64,000 bases of DNA. Origin: Eonycteris spelaea (lineage: Eukaryota; Chordata; Mammalia; Chiroptera; Pteropodidae). The notes below the pieces were generated by a model that saw only the letters and a program-made list of their open reading frames with translations, searched no databases and was not told the DNA's origin. Positions 50,870 to 61,658 of the stretch are shown here, one piece after another (within the stretch, counting starts at the first letter, position 1; every line of letters starts with the position of its first letter). A program made the translations under genes and the position numbers. The stretch lies in assembly GCA_003508835.1 (NCBI GenBank), contig PUFA01000084.1:5642001-5706000 (forward strand). The letters are read 5' to 3'.

Positions 50870-53010
50870 AAAGAATGCCAGGCCTAGATAGCTTCACGGG
50901 AGGACCTAACAAACCTTTAAAGAGCAGATAACTCTAATGGTAGTTAAAATATACAGACACAGGCATAAATGAAAACTTGCAAATTAGTTTTCTGAAGTGA
51001 ATTTTAAAATGATATAAAAATTACTAAGATTGAAAAATCAGATTTTAATCTCACAAATATTAAGAAAAAAATTCTAAATAAAATACTGATACATAGACCC
51101 CTATAATATTAAGCAAAATACATAATAACAAAGTAGAATTTTATTCCAGGGTTGCCAGGATGTTTCAATACTAGAAAATCTATTAATATTAAATATTAGG
51201 CCTACATAAGAAAATCATGTGGATATTTCCTTTGATGCTGAAAATAAAATTCAATCTCATGACTGATTAAATAAAAAACACTCAGTAAAATAAAAATTGA
51301 TAAATTCTGTCATAACATAATTACACACATGCATACACCAGCCCCAAAGCAAATGTCTCTTTTAATAGGAAAACTCTAGAGTTACCATAAAAATCAAATA
51401 AGACAAGAATACTCGTTATTGCTACAACTAGTTAACTTTTCAGAAGTATATCCAATTTAATTAAGTAAGAGCAGCTGTTAAAGGCATAAGAATTAGAAAT
51501 AAAGATTAAAAATTCTTTCTAGTTATTGATACTAATATAAATGGAAAACCCAAGAAGATTAATTTAAAAATACCACAAAAAATAGAATTCTGCAAAATTT
51601 GCAGGACATAAAATTAATAAAAAACACAAATAGTCTTCCCATATATAACTATTAACCAGTTAGAAGATATTTTAGAAGGGAACCTCCATTTACGATGGCA
51701 GCAAAAAAATATAAAATAATTAGGAATAAATTTGACAAAAAATGTGCAAAAGCCATATGAACAAAACCTTTACTCCAATAAATCAGCTATTCAAATATAT
51801 TTTTAAATGAAACCATACAAATACTAAAGAAAACCTAGGTGACTATTTTTTAAATCTGGAAGTAGAGAAAACCTTTTTCACTATGACTCAAAATCTAGAA
51901 TCATAAATACAATTTGGTGAAGAATTTGACTACATCATTTAAAAAAAAAAAAGCTTTCACATTTAAAACAACCATGAAAGTCAAAAGACAAATGATAAGC
52001 TAGAAAAAACATTTGGGACTTATTTCACAACCTAATAATTCATCACCTTAACATAAAGAGTTCCTAGAAATCAAGAAAGAAGAGACCAAGAACACTGAAC
52101 AGGTCAAAATACATGAATTGACAGTTCATAGAAAAAGGACATACAAATGTTCCTTAGACATACAGAAAGTTACTCAACCCCAGTCATAAAGTGGGAGTAT
52201 ATGCAATAAAAGTACATTGTGATACCAATTCTCCTCCACCAAACTGGCAAATATCAAAATTTTAGCATTATACTCTACTGGTGACGCTAAAGAGAAACAA
52301 ATGCTGTCATTCACATATTGCTGTTGGGAGTATAAATTGTAGAAGTCTTTCAGAGGAGAAATTGTCACTATCTATTGAGATCGCAGCTGTGGTTACTCTT
52401 TGACCCAGGAATACCACTTCTCAAAATCTATTCTGAGGACATAATTGCACAAATATGAAATGCATACCCACAGAGTTATTCACTGGGGCATTATATGTCC
52501 TAGCAAAAAAGAAAAAAAAAAAGAAACGTGAAACAACGGAAATCTTCATCAATATGTGCCTGGTCGAATAAACTATGATATCCAGTCCCTTACTGAATAA
52601 ACTATGCTACCTCCACATGACAAAGAACTAGGCAACCATAAGAAGAATGAAAGCATATAAAAGTATTAATATGAAGTGATTTCCAGAGACATTGTAAAAT
52701 AAAAAAGCAAGGTGCCAAAAAGTGTGTATAGTATGCTACATTTGTGAAAAGGGTAAAACGGAGTAAGTATACAAGTACAAATTTGCCTATATTTATAATA
52801 AGAAGCACTGCAAGAATTAATTAGAAATTAATTTTTTAAATTGGTTACCGTTAGGTGAAAGGTGAGTGGGTGGAGGAAGGGACTGAGATGAAAGGGAAAC
52901 TTCCTTGGATATAGCTTTTAACTTCTAAGACATATAACTGTTTTACATATTCAAAAAATTCATGTATAATTTAAATGCATATACGATTTGATACATAAAC
53001 AAATTAATCT
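50870..53010 (+). mobile_element. L1M LINE, 3' part of ORF2 and 3'UTR
   Basis: Degenerate L1 ORF2 DNA in + orientation: 'aatgccaggcctagatagct', 'ctagaaaatctattaatatt', 'aaatcaaataagacaagaat', 'taggaataaatttgacaaa', then the C-terminal part 'tttgacccaggaataccact' and a 3'UTR. All frames are broken by stops and indels. The element is 5'-truncated and old; subfamily not resolved. Confidence 0.85.
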
Positions 53011-54079
53011 AATTGCATATAAAATGTATAATGTAATTACACAGGGAAATTAATCATTTCAACTGAGTTTAAAACTTAGCCCTTTTATTTCCTTGGTGGA
53101 ATATATTTTAGGATATAAAATATATTTTATTCATTCAATTGTATTGTTATTTTGAAATACCAATACAATAAATAAGCAATTATATTAAAGGTATTAGAAA
53201 CCACTTTTCATGCATAAGAAAAAAAAATAGATGAAAGTATAAATTCAATTAATTAAGTAAAACCCTGTAACATTAAATTTGAATTTGAACTATCAATACA
53301 AAGCCATGATTTAAAGGAACATACATATTGTCTAGTGCACCCCTTGAAAGAGCCAAAAATCAACAATATTTCAGTAGCAAGTATCCCGGAACCAGATTAT
53401 GGTTTCTAAAGCCATTCTGCATTTGAGGAAACAGCTTCTGAGAGAAATGACTGATTCTAGGTTTGAGGGCAAGGAATGTATAAGGCAAGCATGGAGCAGC
53501 TCATTCTCACAGGAAATAAAGGATCTTTCAAAGATTAATGGAATCGTGTCAAAAAGACCAGACCATTTTGCTGGGGTCCCAAGTAGGCCAGAATTGGGCC
53601 ATTTAAAGTGTGAAAAATAAAAATGGCTATAAGAATATATTAAAGCCGTAAATCTATAAGCGACACTCCAAAAACAGAAAACAAAACAAAACAAAACAAC
53701 CCTCATTTGTCACTACTGGACATAGTTATTACACCAACTCCTTGTTCCAAAATTTGGTAATTAAAATTAAAAGCATTTATCCTGTCTTTCCATTTGGAAC
53801 TATATTTAAGGATAATTAAATAGCCTCACTTGATGAGGGAGACTGCTTCTTTGCAGAATAATTCTGGCTAATAAATATAGAATAAATTTGGTAAATTCTA
53901 ACGAAATAGTTGATTTAGCTGAGAATCATCAATGGAAACTGAAACCAATTAGGTGAAATGTGATGGCAAAGTGGATGTTCCGAGGTGCTAAAGCAGCCTC
54001 CACAGGAAGTTTGCCGGTCACAGGGGGGAAATGTCACTGTTCGTGGGAGGGATCAAGCTGTCCCTACGTTATCGCAGTG

Positions 54080-54534
54080 GCTGAATCTAAACATCACTTA
54101 CATTTGAACAACAAGACATACATATCCCATCTAATGGGACCCAATAGAAGTGTATAGTATTACCTATGAAATCTTGCCTAAAATGCTTGAAGTGTTTAAC
54201 CTGAATCTAATCAGGCCTTTAGGCCTAACTTTTAATTTATAGGAAACCCAACACAGCACACAGGTAAACGAGTTAAATTACTCTGTTAAAAAGCAGGGGG
54301 AAAAACGCAAAATGTGTGACAGTAGCTTCAGCAAGACAAAATCATGGGGAAAAAACAGAGGAGGAAGACCAGCTTAGATTAAAATAAATTTAGGGGATAA
54401 AACAGCCAAATGCAGTTCAAGTCCTTGATTGACCCTTGGTTTGAACAAAGACATTTTGAGGACAGGTATAAGAAATCAAATGTGGATTGGACATTAATTA
54501 TATTAATTAGCTACTATTAGTTTTATTAAGTGTG
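54080..54534 (+). mobile_element. L1 LINE 3'UTR, part before the MLT1 insertion
   Basis: Matches the 3'UTR order of an L1M/L1ME element ('cctgaatctaatcaggcc', 'aatgcagttcaagtccttga', 'ttagttttattaagtgtg') and resumes after the LTR at 54947. The left boundary is uncertain; sequence from about 53.6 kb may belong to it. Confidence 0.6.
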
Positions 54535-54946
54535 TGCTAAGACCTGAATGGTGTATCCTGCCTCCCCAAATTCATATGTTGAAGTCCTAATTCGTGCTAC
54601 TTTAGAATGTAATTGTATTTGGAGATAAGGTCTCTAAAAAGGTGATTAAGTTAAAATGAGGTTGTTAGGGTGGGCCCTAATCCAATATGAATGTTGTCCT
54701 TATAAAAATGGAAATTTGGTCACGAAGAGATTGGCATATGGAGAGAGGAACAACAAGTGAGAAGACAGTGAGAAGGTAGTCAGTCATCTGCAAGCCAAGG
54801 AGAGAGGGAAGCCTTGGAAGAAACCAAACCTGCTGACACCTTGATCTCAGACTTCTAGCCTCTGGAACCGTGAGACAATAAATTTCTGTTGTTTAAGACC
54901 TCCAACCGGTGGTATTTTGTTATGGAAGCCCTAGTAAACTAATACA
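54535..54946 (+). mobile_element. MLT1-type (ERVL-MaLR) solo LTR
   Basis: TG...CA-bounded 412-bp LTR: 'aaattcatatgttgaagtcc', 'ggtgggccctaatccaatat', 'tgagacaataaatttctgtt' (with AATAAA), and 'gccctagtaaactaataca'. Degraded 5-bp flanks gtgtg/gtata. No internal retroviral sequence, so it is a solo LTR. Confidence 0.9.
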
Positions 54947-55170
54947 GTATAATACCGATATCATGGTTACATAGGAAATTTTTTTTAGCGATTTCTACTC
55001 AAGTTTTGAAGTGTAAAATATCATAATGTCTGTAATTTTTAAATCCTTACAAAATAATGAACTAAAGGTGGCAAAATGTTGATTGGTAAATTTAGGCGAT
55101 GGGTATTAATTATCTTTCTACTTCTCTGTAGACTCAAAATTCATAGTAAAAAGTCAAAATTAAAAGAAAA
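54947..55170 (+). mobile_element. L1 LINE 3'UTR terminus, part after the MLT1 insertion
   Basis: 'atcatggttacataggaaa', 'ggtggcaaaatgttgattgg', 'ctacttctctgtagactc', and a degraded A-rich tail 'agtcaaaattaaaag' are the standard L1M 3' end. Confidence 0.75.
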
Positions 55171-55654
55171 GACATATTCGAGTGCATCTGGGATAAGGAG
55201 GACACCAGGCAGGGCGCACAGGCAAGAGGGGGAGCAGGAGAACAAAGAACCAGAGGGGAGGCTCTTTAAAGGAGACCCTTGTCGGTTGCATCTTCTACCA
55301 CATCTGAACATGCTACAGGGTAATTCGAATGAAAATGCACATTGCATCAGAGGAATTGCCAATAGCAAGGCTGCTAGAAGGGAACAATTAAAAATGAATT
55401 TGGTTTAGCTATAAAACATTGCTAATTTCAGTGGCTTACATGAACTACTAAACATTTATATATAAATACTGTTTAGCGTAATAATAATTAGGCTCACAAC
55501 TGAAGAATACAGTTGGAAATATATAATTAATTTAAAATGTCATAATGAAGAAAAGAGCTTTTCAGTACCTAGCCAAATTCCTCATATTGGATAGACAGTT
55601 CCTAGTCTGAGCTAAGGCTGCTTGATTCTCTGTCATAACAATTCTAAACAACCC

Positions 55655-55880
55655 TAACACATTTCTCCATGTCAATCAATCAACAAATATTGAGCCCTTA
55701 CTTTGCAAAACTGCAATGCGAGGCATTATGGTTGATATAAAGAAAAAAGTTTACTCGAAGAGTTTACAATCTAATTAGGATGTTTTACACCCAAACAAAA
55801 ATCACGTAAAATATAATATAGGCTATAAGTGCAAATTACTGTACAGATAAGCAAAAGGTAAATTTAAAAGATAGCTATTT
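55655..55880 (-). repeat. L2 LINE fragment
   Basis: 'caacaaatattgagccctta' followed by 'agagtttacaatctaattag' and 'ataggctataagtgcaaat' is typical reverse L2 sequence. Confidence 0.55.
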
Positions 55881-56144
55881 GTATCAGGTAAAAGGTGAAA
55901 GAGGTCGCTGTGTGAGTGAAGCAAGGATGTCTAATCTCAGAGCAAGGAGATGCACCTGAAATATTAAGGTCAATGTGGAAGCAGTAACAACCTTCGGCAT
56001 GCAGCCGATGCCTGGGCAGAGTCGTGGGGACAGTGTCAGCCCACATCCCCATTCATGTACTGCCACACCTCAAAAAATAGGATGGGAAACTCAGGCCTAC
56101 TTAGACTGAAGGTTCACAAACATGTAGTGTGAGAAACAAAGCAT

Positions 56145-56460
56145 ATTATGATTGTGGATGGCATTGTGGCTCAAGGGGACAAAATGAACAAAGTCTCAGT
56201 AAAGAGAGGTTTATTGTACCCCAAGTCCCCGCCTTGACTCACAGGAGTTGATGTGCACAGCATGCTCCCTGGGTCAAGCAGCTCATGTGGTCAACACACA
56301 TGCTCGGCCCTCTTCTAAAAACAGCTCGGGACACTGTGCCTCCTGTGGGGCTGGGAGGGCAAGTGGAAGAGTCAGACTGTGCCCCACCGTCATTCTGGCT
56401 CAACACACAGACAGGTTCTCTTTGCCTTACGGAGTGGAAGCTACCTTTACAGAGTGAATA
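56145..56460. other. Unassigned moderately GC-rich segment
   Basis: A block with sharp composition change relative to its AT-rich flanks. It contains 'gaggtttattgtaccccaag' and several CACACA/TGTG words. No open frame with recognisable motifs, and I could not match it to a repeat family. An old LTR fragment is possible. Confidence 0.25.
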
Positions 56461-56905
56461 AAGACTTCAAAAGAGAGGTGAGACATGACCTGAAGTCTAA
56501 ATAACCAAGAACGCATAGAATTCTGCCAGGAGGAAAAAGAAGCGTCAAAATTGAGGTGTGGCCTCCAAAGCTCTATCTGGAAGATCTTGCCCGTTTCCCT
56601 TCCACCAAGCCAGACCACCTCCTACCTCAATTTTATAGTCTGCAGTAAAGACCACTGCTAATGAGAAGTTTTCATGCAGGACTAAGCCCAGCATGGCTTC
56701 TCTTCCTCTTATGTTCAATAGTATCAGAAGTCTAGGCCTCCAAGATAAATGCTGGTCACCTGGATTCCTCTTTTTTTGCCTCTCTTCTCTGACTCAGTTT
56801 CCCACCCTTCTTGCCTCCCCGACTCCAAAATCTCCCATTCTGCCTCTTGAGTCTAATGGATTGTTATCAGCAATATTCCTTTTATCTTCAAAGTCTTTAA
56901 ATCAC

Positions 56906-57072
56906 TGGTTTTCAAAGTGTGGGCCTGGCCAGCAGCACCACATTGCTTAAAAACTTGGAAGAAATGCAAATTCCTGGGCCCTACCCTAGACTCACTGAAT
57001 CTGACTCTCTGGGGTGGGGACCAGCAGTCTGCATTGTAAGAAGCCCTCCAGGCTGTTGAGCAGATGCTAAAG
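56906..57072 (+). mobile_element. MER5A (hAT-Charlie MITE)
   Basis: 'ggttttcaaagtgtgggcc', 'aaatgcaaattcctgggcc', 'ctgaatctgactctctgg', and 'aagccctccaggctgttgag' follow MER5A. Confidence 0.85.
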
Positions 57073-57244
57073 TCCATCTGCAAGGACTCTCCATTTAGAT
57101 CTTCAAGAAGCTTGTGTTACTGCCTTGATCAATGCAGTGGTCCACGTCCCTTCTTGTATATTAAAATATCCCGCTCTAAAACAGCAATAAGGCAACATTT
57201 TCTACCTTTCATTCTCACCTCTAACTTCCAATATCACCCTACTA

Positions 57245-57252
57245 ACACACAC

Positions 57253-57291
<39 letters not shown>
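57245..57291 (+). repeat. (AC)n microsatellite
   Basis: AC run of about 22 units with one 'aa' interruption near its start. Confidence 0.96.
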
Positions 57292-57293
<2 letters not shown>

Positions 57294-57947
57294 CCTGAAT
57301 CATCATGTCTGAATTTCTTAGAAATAATTCCATTTTCTTTCACTCTGGAAAAATGATCACATTTTTTCCCTTTTTATTTCACACACCATCACTTAAAAAG
57401 AAATTAAGCAGTGAGTACCCAAATGTTTATATTCATATAAAGTATGTATGCATATGACTGTAGTTATATATTTTATACATTATAAAACAAAAACACTAGA
57501 TAATATTAACGAGTAGGTAAAAATACTGAAATAACAAATGTGAGGTCTTCTATATGCACCCCAATAACTCATCCTTTACAAATTACTTTGGAGACTTCCA
57601 CTTTGAAGAAATCAAGATGTTTCAAGGACCATGCTTCCAGTACAAGTTTCTAGACCCAGAGACATATGGACCCTCTGACTAGAGGTACAAGTTAGATTTT
57701 CACAGTTGTGTGATCGTAAATAATTAACAACAGACCTCAGGGGGAAAAAAAGGTGCCAGTTTGTAGCCTTTGTCAATATGGTTGTGTAAATACTCCCACT
57801 ATGGTGATTTTAAGTTACCAATATGATGTCACTGAATGTGAAGTGCACGATTGTCTTGAACAAGCCAGTACAAGCCAGCTCTGACACTGAATTTTTGTAC
57901 TCAAAGCTTTTCAATTAAAGTCTATTTTTCAGTTAATTCCCTTTCTT
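57292..57947. other. AT-rich flank of the truncated provirus
   Basis: No gene or clear repeat is seen. It joins the truncated integrase at about 57948. There is no LTR-like TG/CA end at the junction, so the 3' part of the provirus was deleted or never inserted. Confidence 0.5.
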
Positions 57948-58313
57948 CTAGGGAACTGGTTTCCCATCGAAGCAGTGAGAGAGAACATGTTTAGTAGCTT
58001 CTCCATTTTGAGCAGTAGCTATAATAAACCCTGAGTAGGTGTTGACTGTTATATGCACATACTTTAGTTTTCCAAATTCTGGGATGTGTGTAACATCCAT
58101 TTGCCATAGTTGGTTAGGTACCAAACCTCTGGGATTAACCCCATGGTGAGGCACAGAGTGATGTTCTGGGCAGGTTGTGCACTGTCAAACAATCTGCCGA
58201 GCAGCTTCCCTGGGAATATGGAACTGCTTCCTTAAACTTTGACTATTTTGATGATGCAATGCATGAGATTTCTGTGCAAGCTCTAGCTGAGTAAAAGCAA
58301 CTACTTGAGTAGC
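57948..58313 (-). pseudogene. pol: ERV pol: integrase, truncated
   Basis: The HHCC zinc-binding part is visible ('SHALHHQ' then 'CTTCPEHH') with one in-frame TGA before the CTTC. The catalytic core begins '[15 protein letters not shown]' with its first Asp, followed by '[10 protein letters not shown]'. The sequence departs from integrase at 57948, before the second catalytic Asp, so the core is incomplete. Confidence 0.85.
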
Positions 58314-59263
58314 CTAGTCAGCAAAGCATTGCCTTCTGCTGGGGATCCTGGGAGTCCAGAATGGGCTCGAATATGTCCTACATAGCATGGATGTGTACGC
58401 ATGCAGACACCTTTGCCCTTGAGAAAAGAGTTCTTGTACCTGACTGTTAGCAGTATCAATATATGCCACTGTTTCTAATACCTGCAAAGTTTTAGCAATG
58501 TAATGACTGTCAGTATATAGGTTGAAAGGACAATGATCCATGGTCTTAAACACTGCAGCTACGGCTCTGAGCGCTACAATTTGACTGAGGCAGGAGGCGT
58601 GTAGAGTGCTTGTGACTGACCTTGATTATATATGCTGCAGTGCCATTAGAGGACCCATCAGTAAAAACTACTTGAGCATCTTTTATAGGATTCTGCTCAC
58701 AATTTTGGGAAATACCAGAGCATGATTATTGACAAATTGCAACAATTTGTTCTTGGGGACATGATTGTCTATAACCCCTGGGTAATGGGCAAAGGCAATA
58801 GCCCATGTATCCTCATTTTGAAATTACCAATCATCTGTTGTTTTGTGAAAGGGACCCCAATCAAGGAGGCTCAGCTCCAAAATACTTCTGAGACTCCTCT
58901 CAGGCCATTTGAACCAAGCAGGCAACAGACTCATAATAAGGGGTTAACACTCTTGCTGTGAAACAGGCAGGTGCAACCAGAGTAGTGGACCACCCTGCCA
59001 CAAGACTGCGGTGGGCGTATGTGCAGTTGCTAGAACATAAGCAGCCCACCCCTGTGTGTAGTCCACATACTGCACCTGTGTTGCTCTATGGCTTGCTCAC
59101 CTTTGTAAGGCTAGTATTCCTTCCTCAGTTAACTCTCTAGTTGATGTAGGAGCAGGGTCTCCTCTAAGAATGTTAAACAAAGTTTTAACTCCTAGTAGCT
59201 ATTTTTAAGTGTGGCCTTAGCCAGTTAATGTCCCCTAATAGTTTTTGAAATCATTTAAAGTAG
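58314..59263 (-). pseudogene. pol: ERV pol: connection and RNase H
   Basis: Immediately left of the nested element the - strand resumes the RT connection ('GDINWLRP'). Further on, the RNase H core is seen as 'VFTDGSSNGTAAY' (58630-58670) and 'NLYTDSHYIAKTL' (58470-58520). Stops and shifts interrupt it. Two of the acidic active-site positions (the D of TDGSS and of TDSHY) are still encoded. Confidence 0.82.
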
Positions 59264-59548
59264 TGTTGCAGTGGTTTGTTACATGTGGATTGTGAGTTTA
59301 TTTGCCCTTGCGTGAGCTAGATTTGAAGTGTATTACATGTGTGTAAAATGGCTCCACTAATGTTAAACCTTAGAAATGTAACCAACTTGTTTTGCCAAAC
59401 TGGAATTGTTTACCCCAAGAGTGAAATTGTTTTGACCAAGAGTGATAACCAGACACCCGTGCACCTGGCTGATAAGATACTGAAGACGTCACCGCTACAC
59501 ATAAAATCTCCAGGACTCTCTGCCTGAATCAGAGCACTCTCTCTGTCT
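59264..59548 (+). repeat. Inverted U3 copy at the far end of the nested ERV
   Basis: Matches the reverse complement of 62056-62340 over 285 bases without gaps; by eye I count 11 mismatches (about 3.9%), ten of them transitions. The match stops 48 bases after the start of the TATA-like ATAAAA (59501-59506), close to the expected U3/R boundary; beyond it the sequence is gag-side DNA of the element. Confidence 0.9.
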
Positions 59549-59669
59549 ATAATCTGATGGTCTGTATTATGGGGAATTATTTCTAGAATTTCTATTTTTA
59601 AAGAACAGATTATTTGACTTCCAATATCCTGATTGTTGTTTAATATACTGAGGTATATTATTAGTATTG

Positions 59670-60856
59670 TTAGCTCTTTTTAAAATTCATATTATGCTGT
59701 CCTCTTATATTAGTCTGGAAAGAGAATGTATTAGACTGATTTCTTGTTAGTATTAATGAGAACTTTTTGTCTGAAATCAAGTCCTCATGTAAAGTAATTT
59801 TTTGTTTTATTTCTTCTGGGGTATTTGCTCCTACAATCAAATTCTGTATTTGTATTTTATAGCCATCTGGGGCATTTTTTATTAATGTCTTAACTATTCC
59901 TTCTATGTTTCTACATTCCCATGGGCTATCACACTCTGGGGATAGATTTCATTAAGTATTGTTAGTTTTCTTAGCTGTTTTTGTAATTGGCAAGGGTATG
60001 CCATTCCTTAGAAAATTGGGATGATGTGAAGTCAATTGAGGGAAAGGCCTTCACCCAAGCGTCTGTTATCCATGACCACACGGTAGCCAATCTCTGTTTA
60101 TTATTTTCTATTTCTGTTTTTAAATCACTTCTTAATTTAGGCAGCTCGATAGCATCTGCTACTTGAGCAATCTCATCGCCGCTTAACGTAGCTGTGTGGC
60201 CTCCCTTCTCATATATTGATACTAACCATTCAATATCTGATTTTTCTCCTTTTATTAACATTTCTCTGAGTTCTATAAGTTCTCTTCTGTTATAAGAAGT
60301 AAATTCTACCATTCTCTCTACATTTGAGCCATCTTCCTTCTTAATTAATTTTTTTAGTAACGATGGCTGGTTGTGCTGAATATTTCTGCACTACTTTCCT
60401 GGCTAAGTTTTTTCCTCTATCTGTATCTTCTTGTAAATATGTATAGTCTGAAGTAGTATGGGAACTATTTCCTTTTGAGATGATCTTTCTATTACTGGTA
60501 TTAAAGTAGCAGGGTTATTAGTAACAGTTTCTGGGAGGCACAGAGCAGTTTGAACTTCATATTTTTTATTTAAAGTGTTTCTAGGATGCACCATTTACCT
60601 TCTGCTGGTATATATGGAGAGAGTCATTTTTGTTTACATGCTTCCTCCACAAGATCTCAATTTTTGAAACATTTTTGTTAAATTTAATTTTTGGTCCCCT
60701 AAGTCCAAATGGATATAGAGTTTTAGGACTAGGTCTTACTAGTGTCTCACAAGAGTTTGGATAGAAAAGAAAGAATTTAGTAAGAACGGAATAAGAAAAG
60801 TGAAGGATCCTTCTTAGTAATTTCTCGCAGTGCTCTGCCATCCAGTGTATAAACAA
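59670..60856 (-). pseudogene. gag: gag-like region of the nested ERV, broken
   Basis: Three consecutive - strand open segments (60581-60856, 60403-60594, 59971-60312) plus a shifted fourth (59670 to about 59940) form a decayed coding region in the place of gag. The third, 113 codons, has charged helical sequence around 'NRRELIELREMLI' and 'WSWITDAWVKAFPS'. The fourth contains 'DGYKIQIQNLIVGANTPEEI', which could be a capsid major-homology-region area. No CCHC knuckle is seen. I assign gag by position and general character, not by a clear family match. Confidence 0.5.
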
Positions 60857-60859
60857 ATA

Positions 60860-61638
60860 TATCTATTTCTTATTCCCTTAAAAATTTTGGAGAAGTTCTG
60901 ATTATGAAAAGGGAAGCATGATCGTTGCCCGTTGGAAGGAGAAAGAGAGACTAACCACCTCTGCATAGGCAGTCGGTTGGTACAATCTGCCCACTCGGAT
61001 CCCTCCGGACGACTGGTCGACTGGTCGTTACCGCCTTCAGGCTGTTGCTGTTGCCTCAGAAGACAACACAGTCACCTTCGAATAAGAGACCACTGAACGA
61101 GGGGGCTTTGCCTTTATGTGAGCAGTCGGTTGGTATAATCCGCCAACACGGACCTCAAGAGGCAGCCTAGCTGTTTACGTAGCTGTTTAGACCCGCAGGC
61201 GTTGCCTTTGGGAATCAGCCAGCCAGGGCGTTCCTCAGTGAAGGACTTAAGCTTTTAGTAAACCGGGATAGTCACTCTTCTCGAGTTTGGGGGAACTCTA
61301 GTCCTTTGGGTGGACAGCTTATGCCTTGAAGCGGACAAGTAGGTCAATAATCTCTATCTCTGTCACACAGTTTGCAGAGTCCCTCGGCCTTAGTGACTAT
61401 GGCACGTATCTCAGCTCCCTCCCTCTCAGAGAACCCAGAAAACCCTCAGGTTTAGTTTGCTTTTCGTACCTCAGCTGTTTCTCAACAGCGGAGGTAGGGT
61501 CCTCTTATTAGCTTTAGAAGATTTAACTTCTCCTTTCCCAATCCTTTTTGCCGCTGTGCTCGGCTGAAATTTAGAATTTGGTTTACATCACTTGATCTTA
61601 GAATTCCAATGACAAATGCAACAATAGTTTTCCAAACT
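60860..61638 (-). other. Leader of the nested ERV
   Basis: The stretch between the primer site and the first gag-like frame is GC-richer than its surroundings and has no long open frame. It contains an imperfect direct repeat around 'gcagtcggttggta' (60969-60982 and 61121-61134) and a small tandem 'gactggtc' at 61011-61026. It would hold the packaging signal, if one exists. Confidence 0.55.
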
Positions 61639-61656
61639 ATCCTGCCGACAACACCA
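61639..61656 (-). other. Primer binding site, tRNA-Ser-like
   Basis: 'tggtgttgtcggcaggat' on the - strand, two bases after the LTR end. It agrees at 16 of 18 positions with the complement of the 3' end of mammalian tRNA-Ser (TGGCGTAGTCGGCAGGAT). Confidence 0.75.
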
Positions 61657-61658
61657 AT

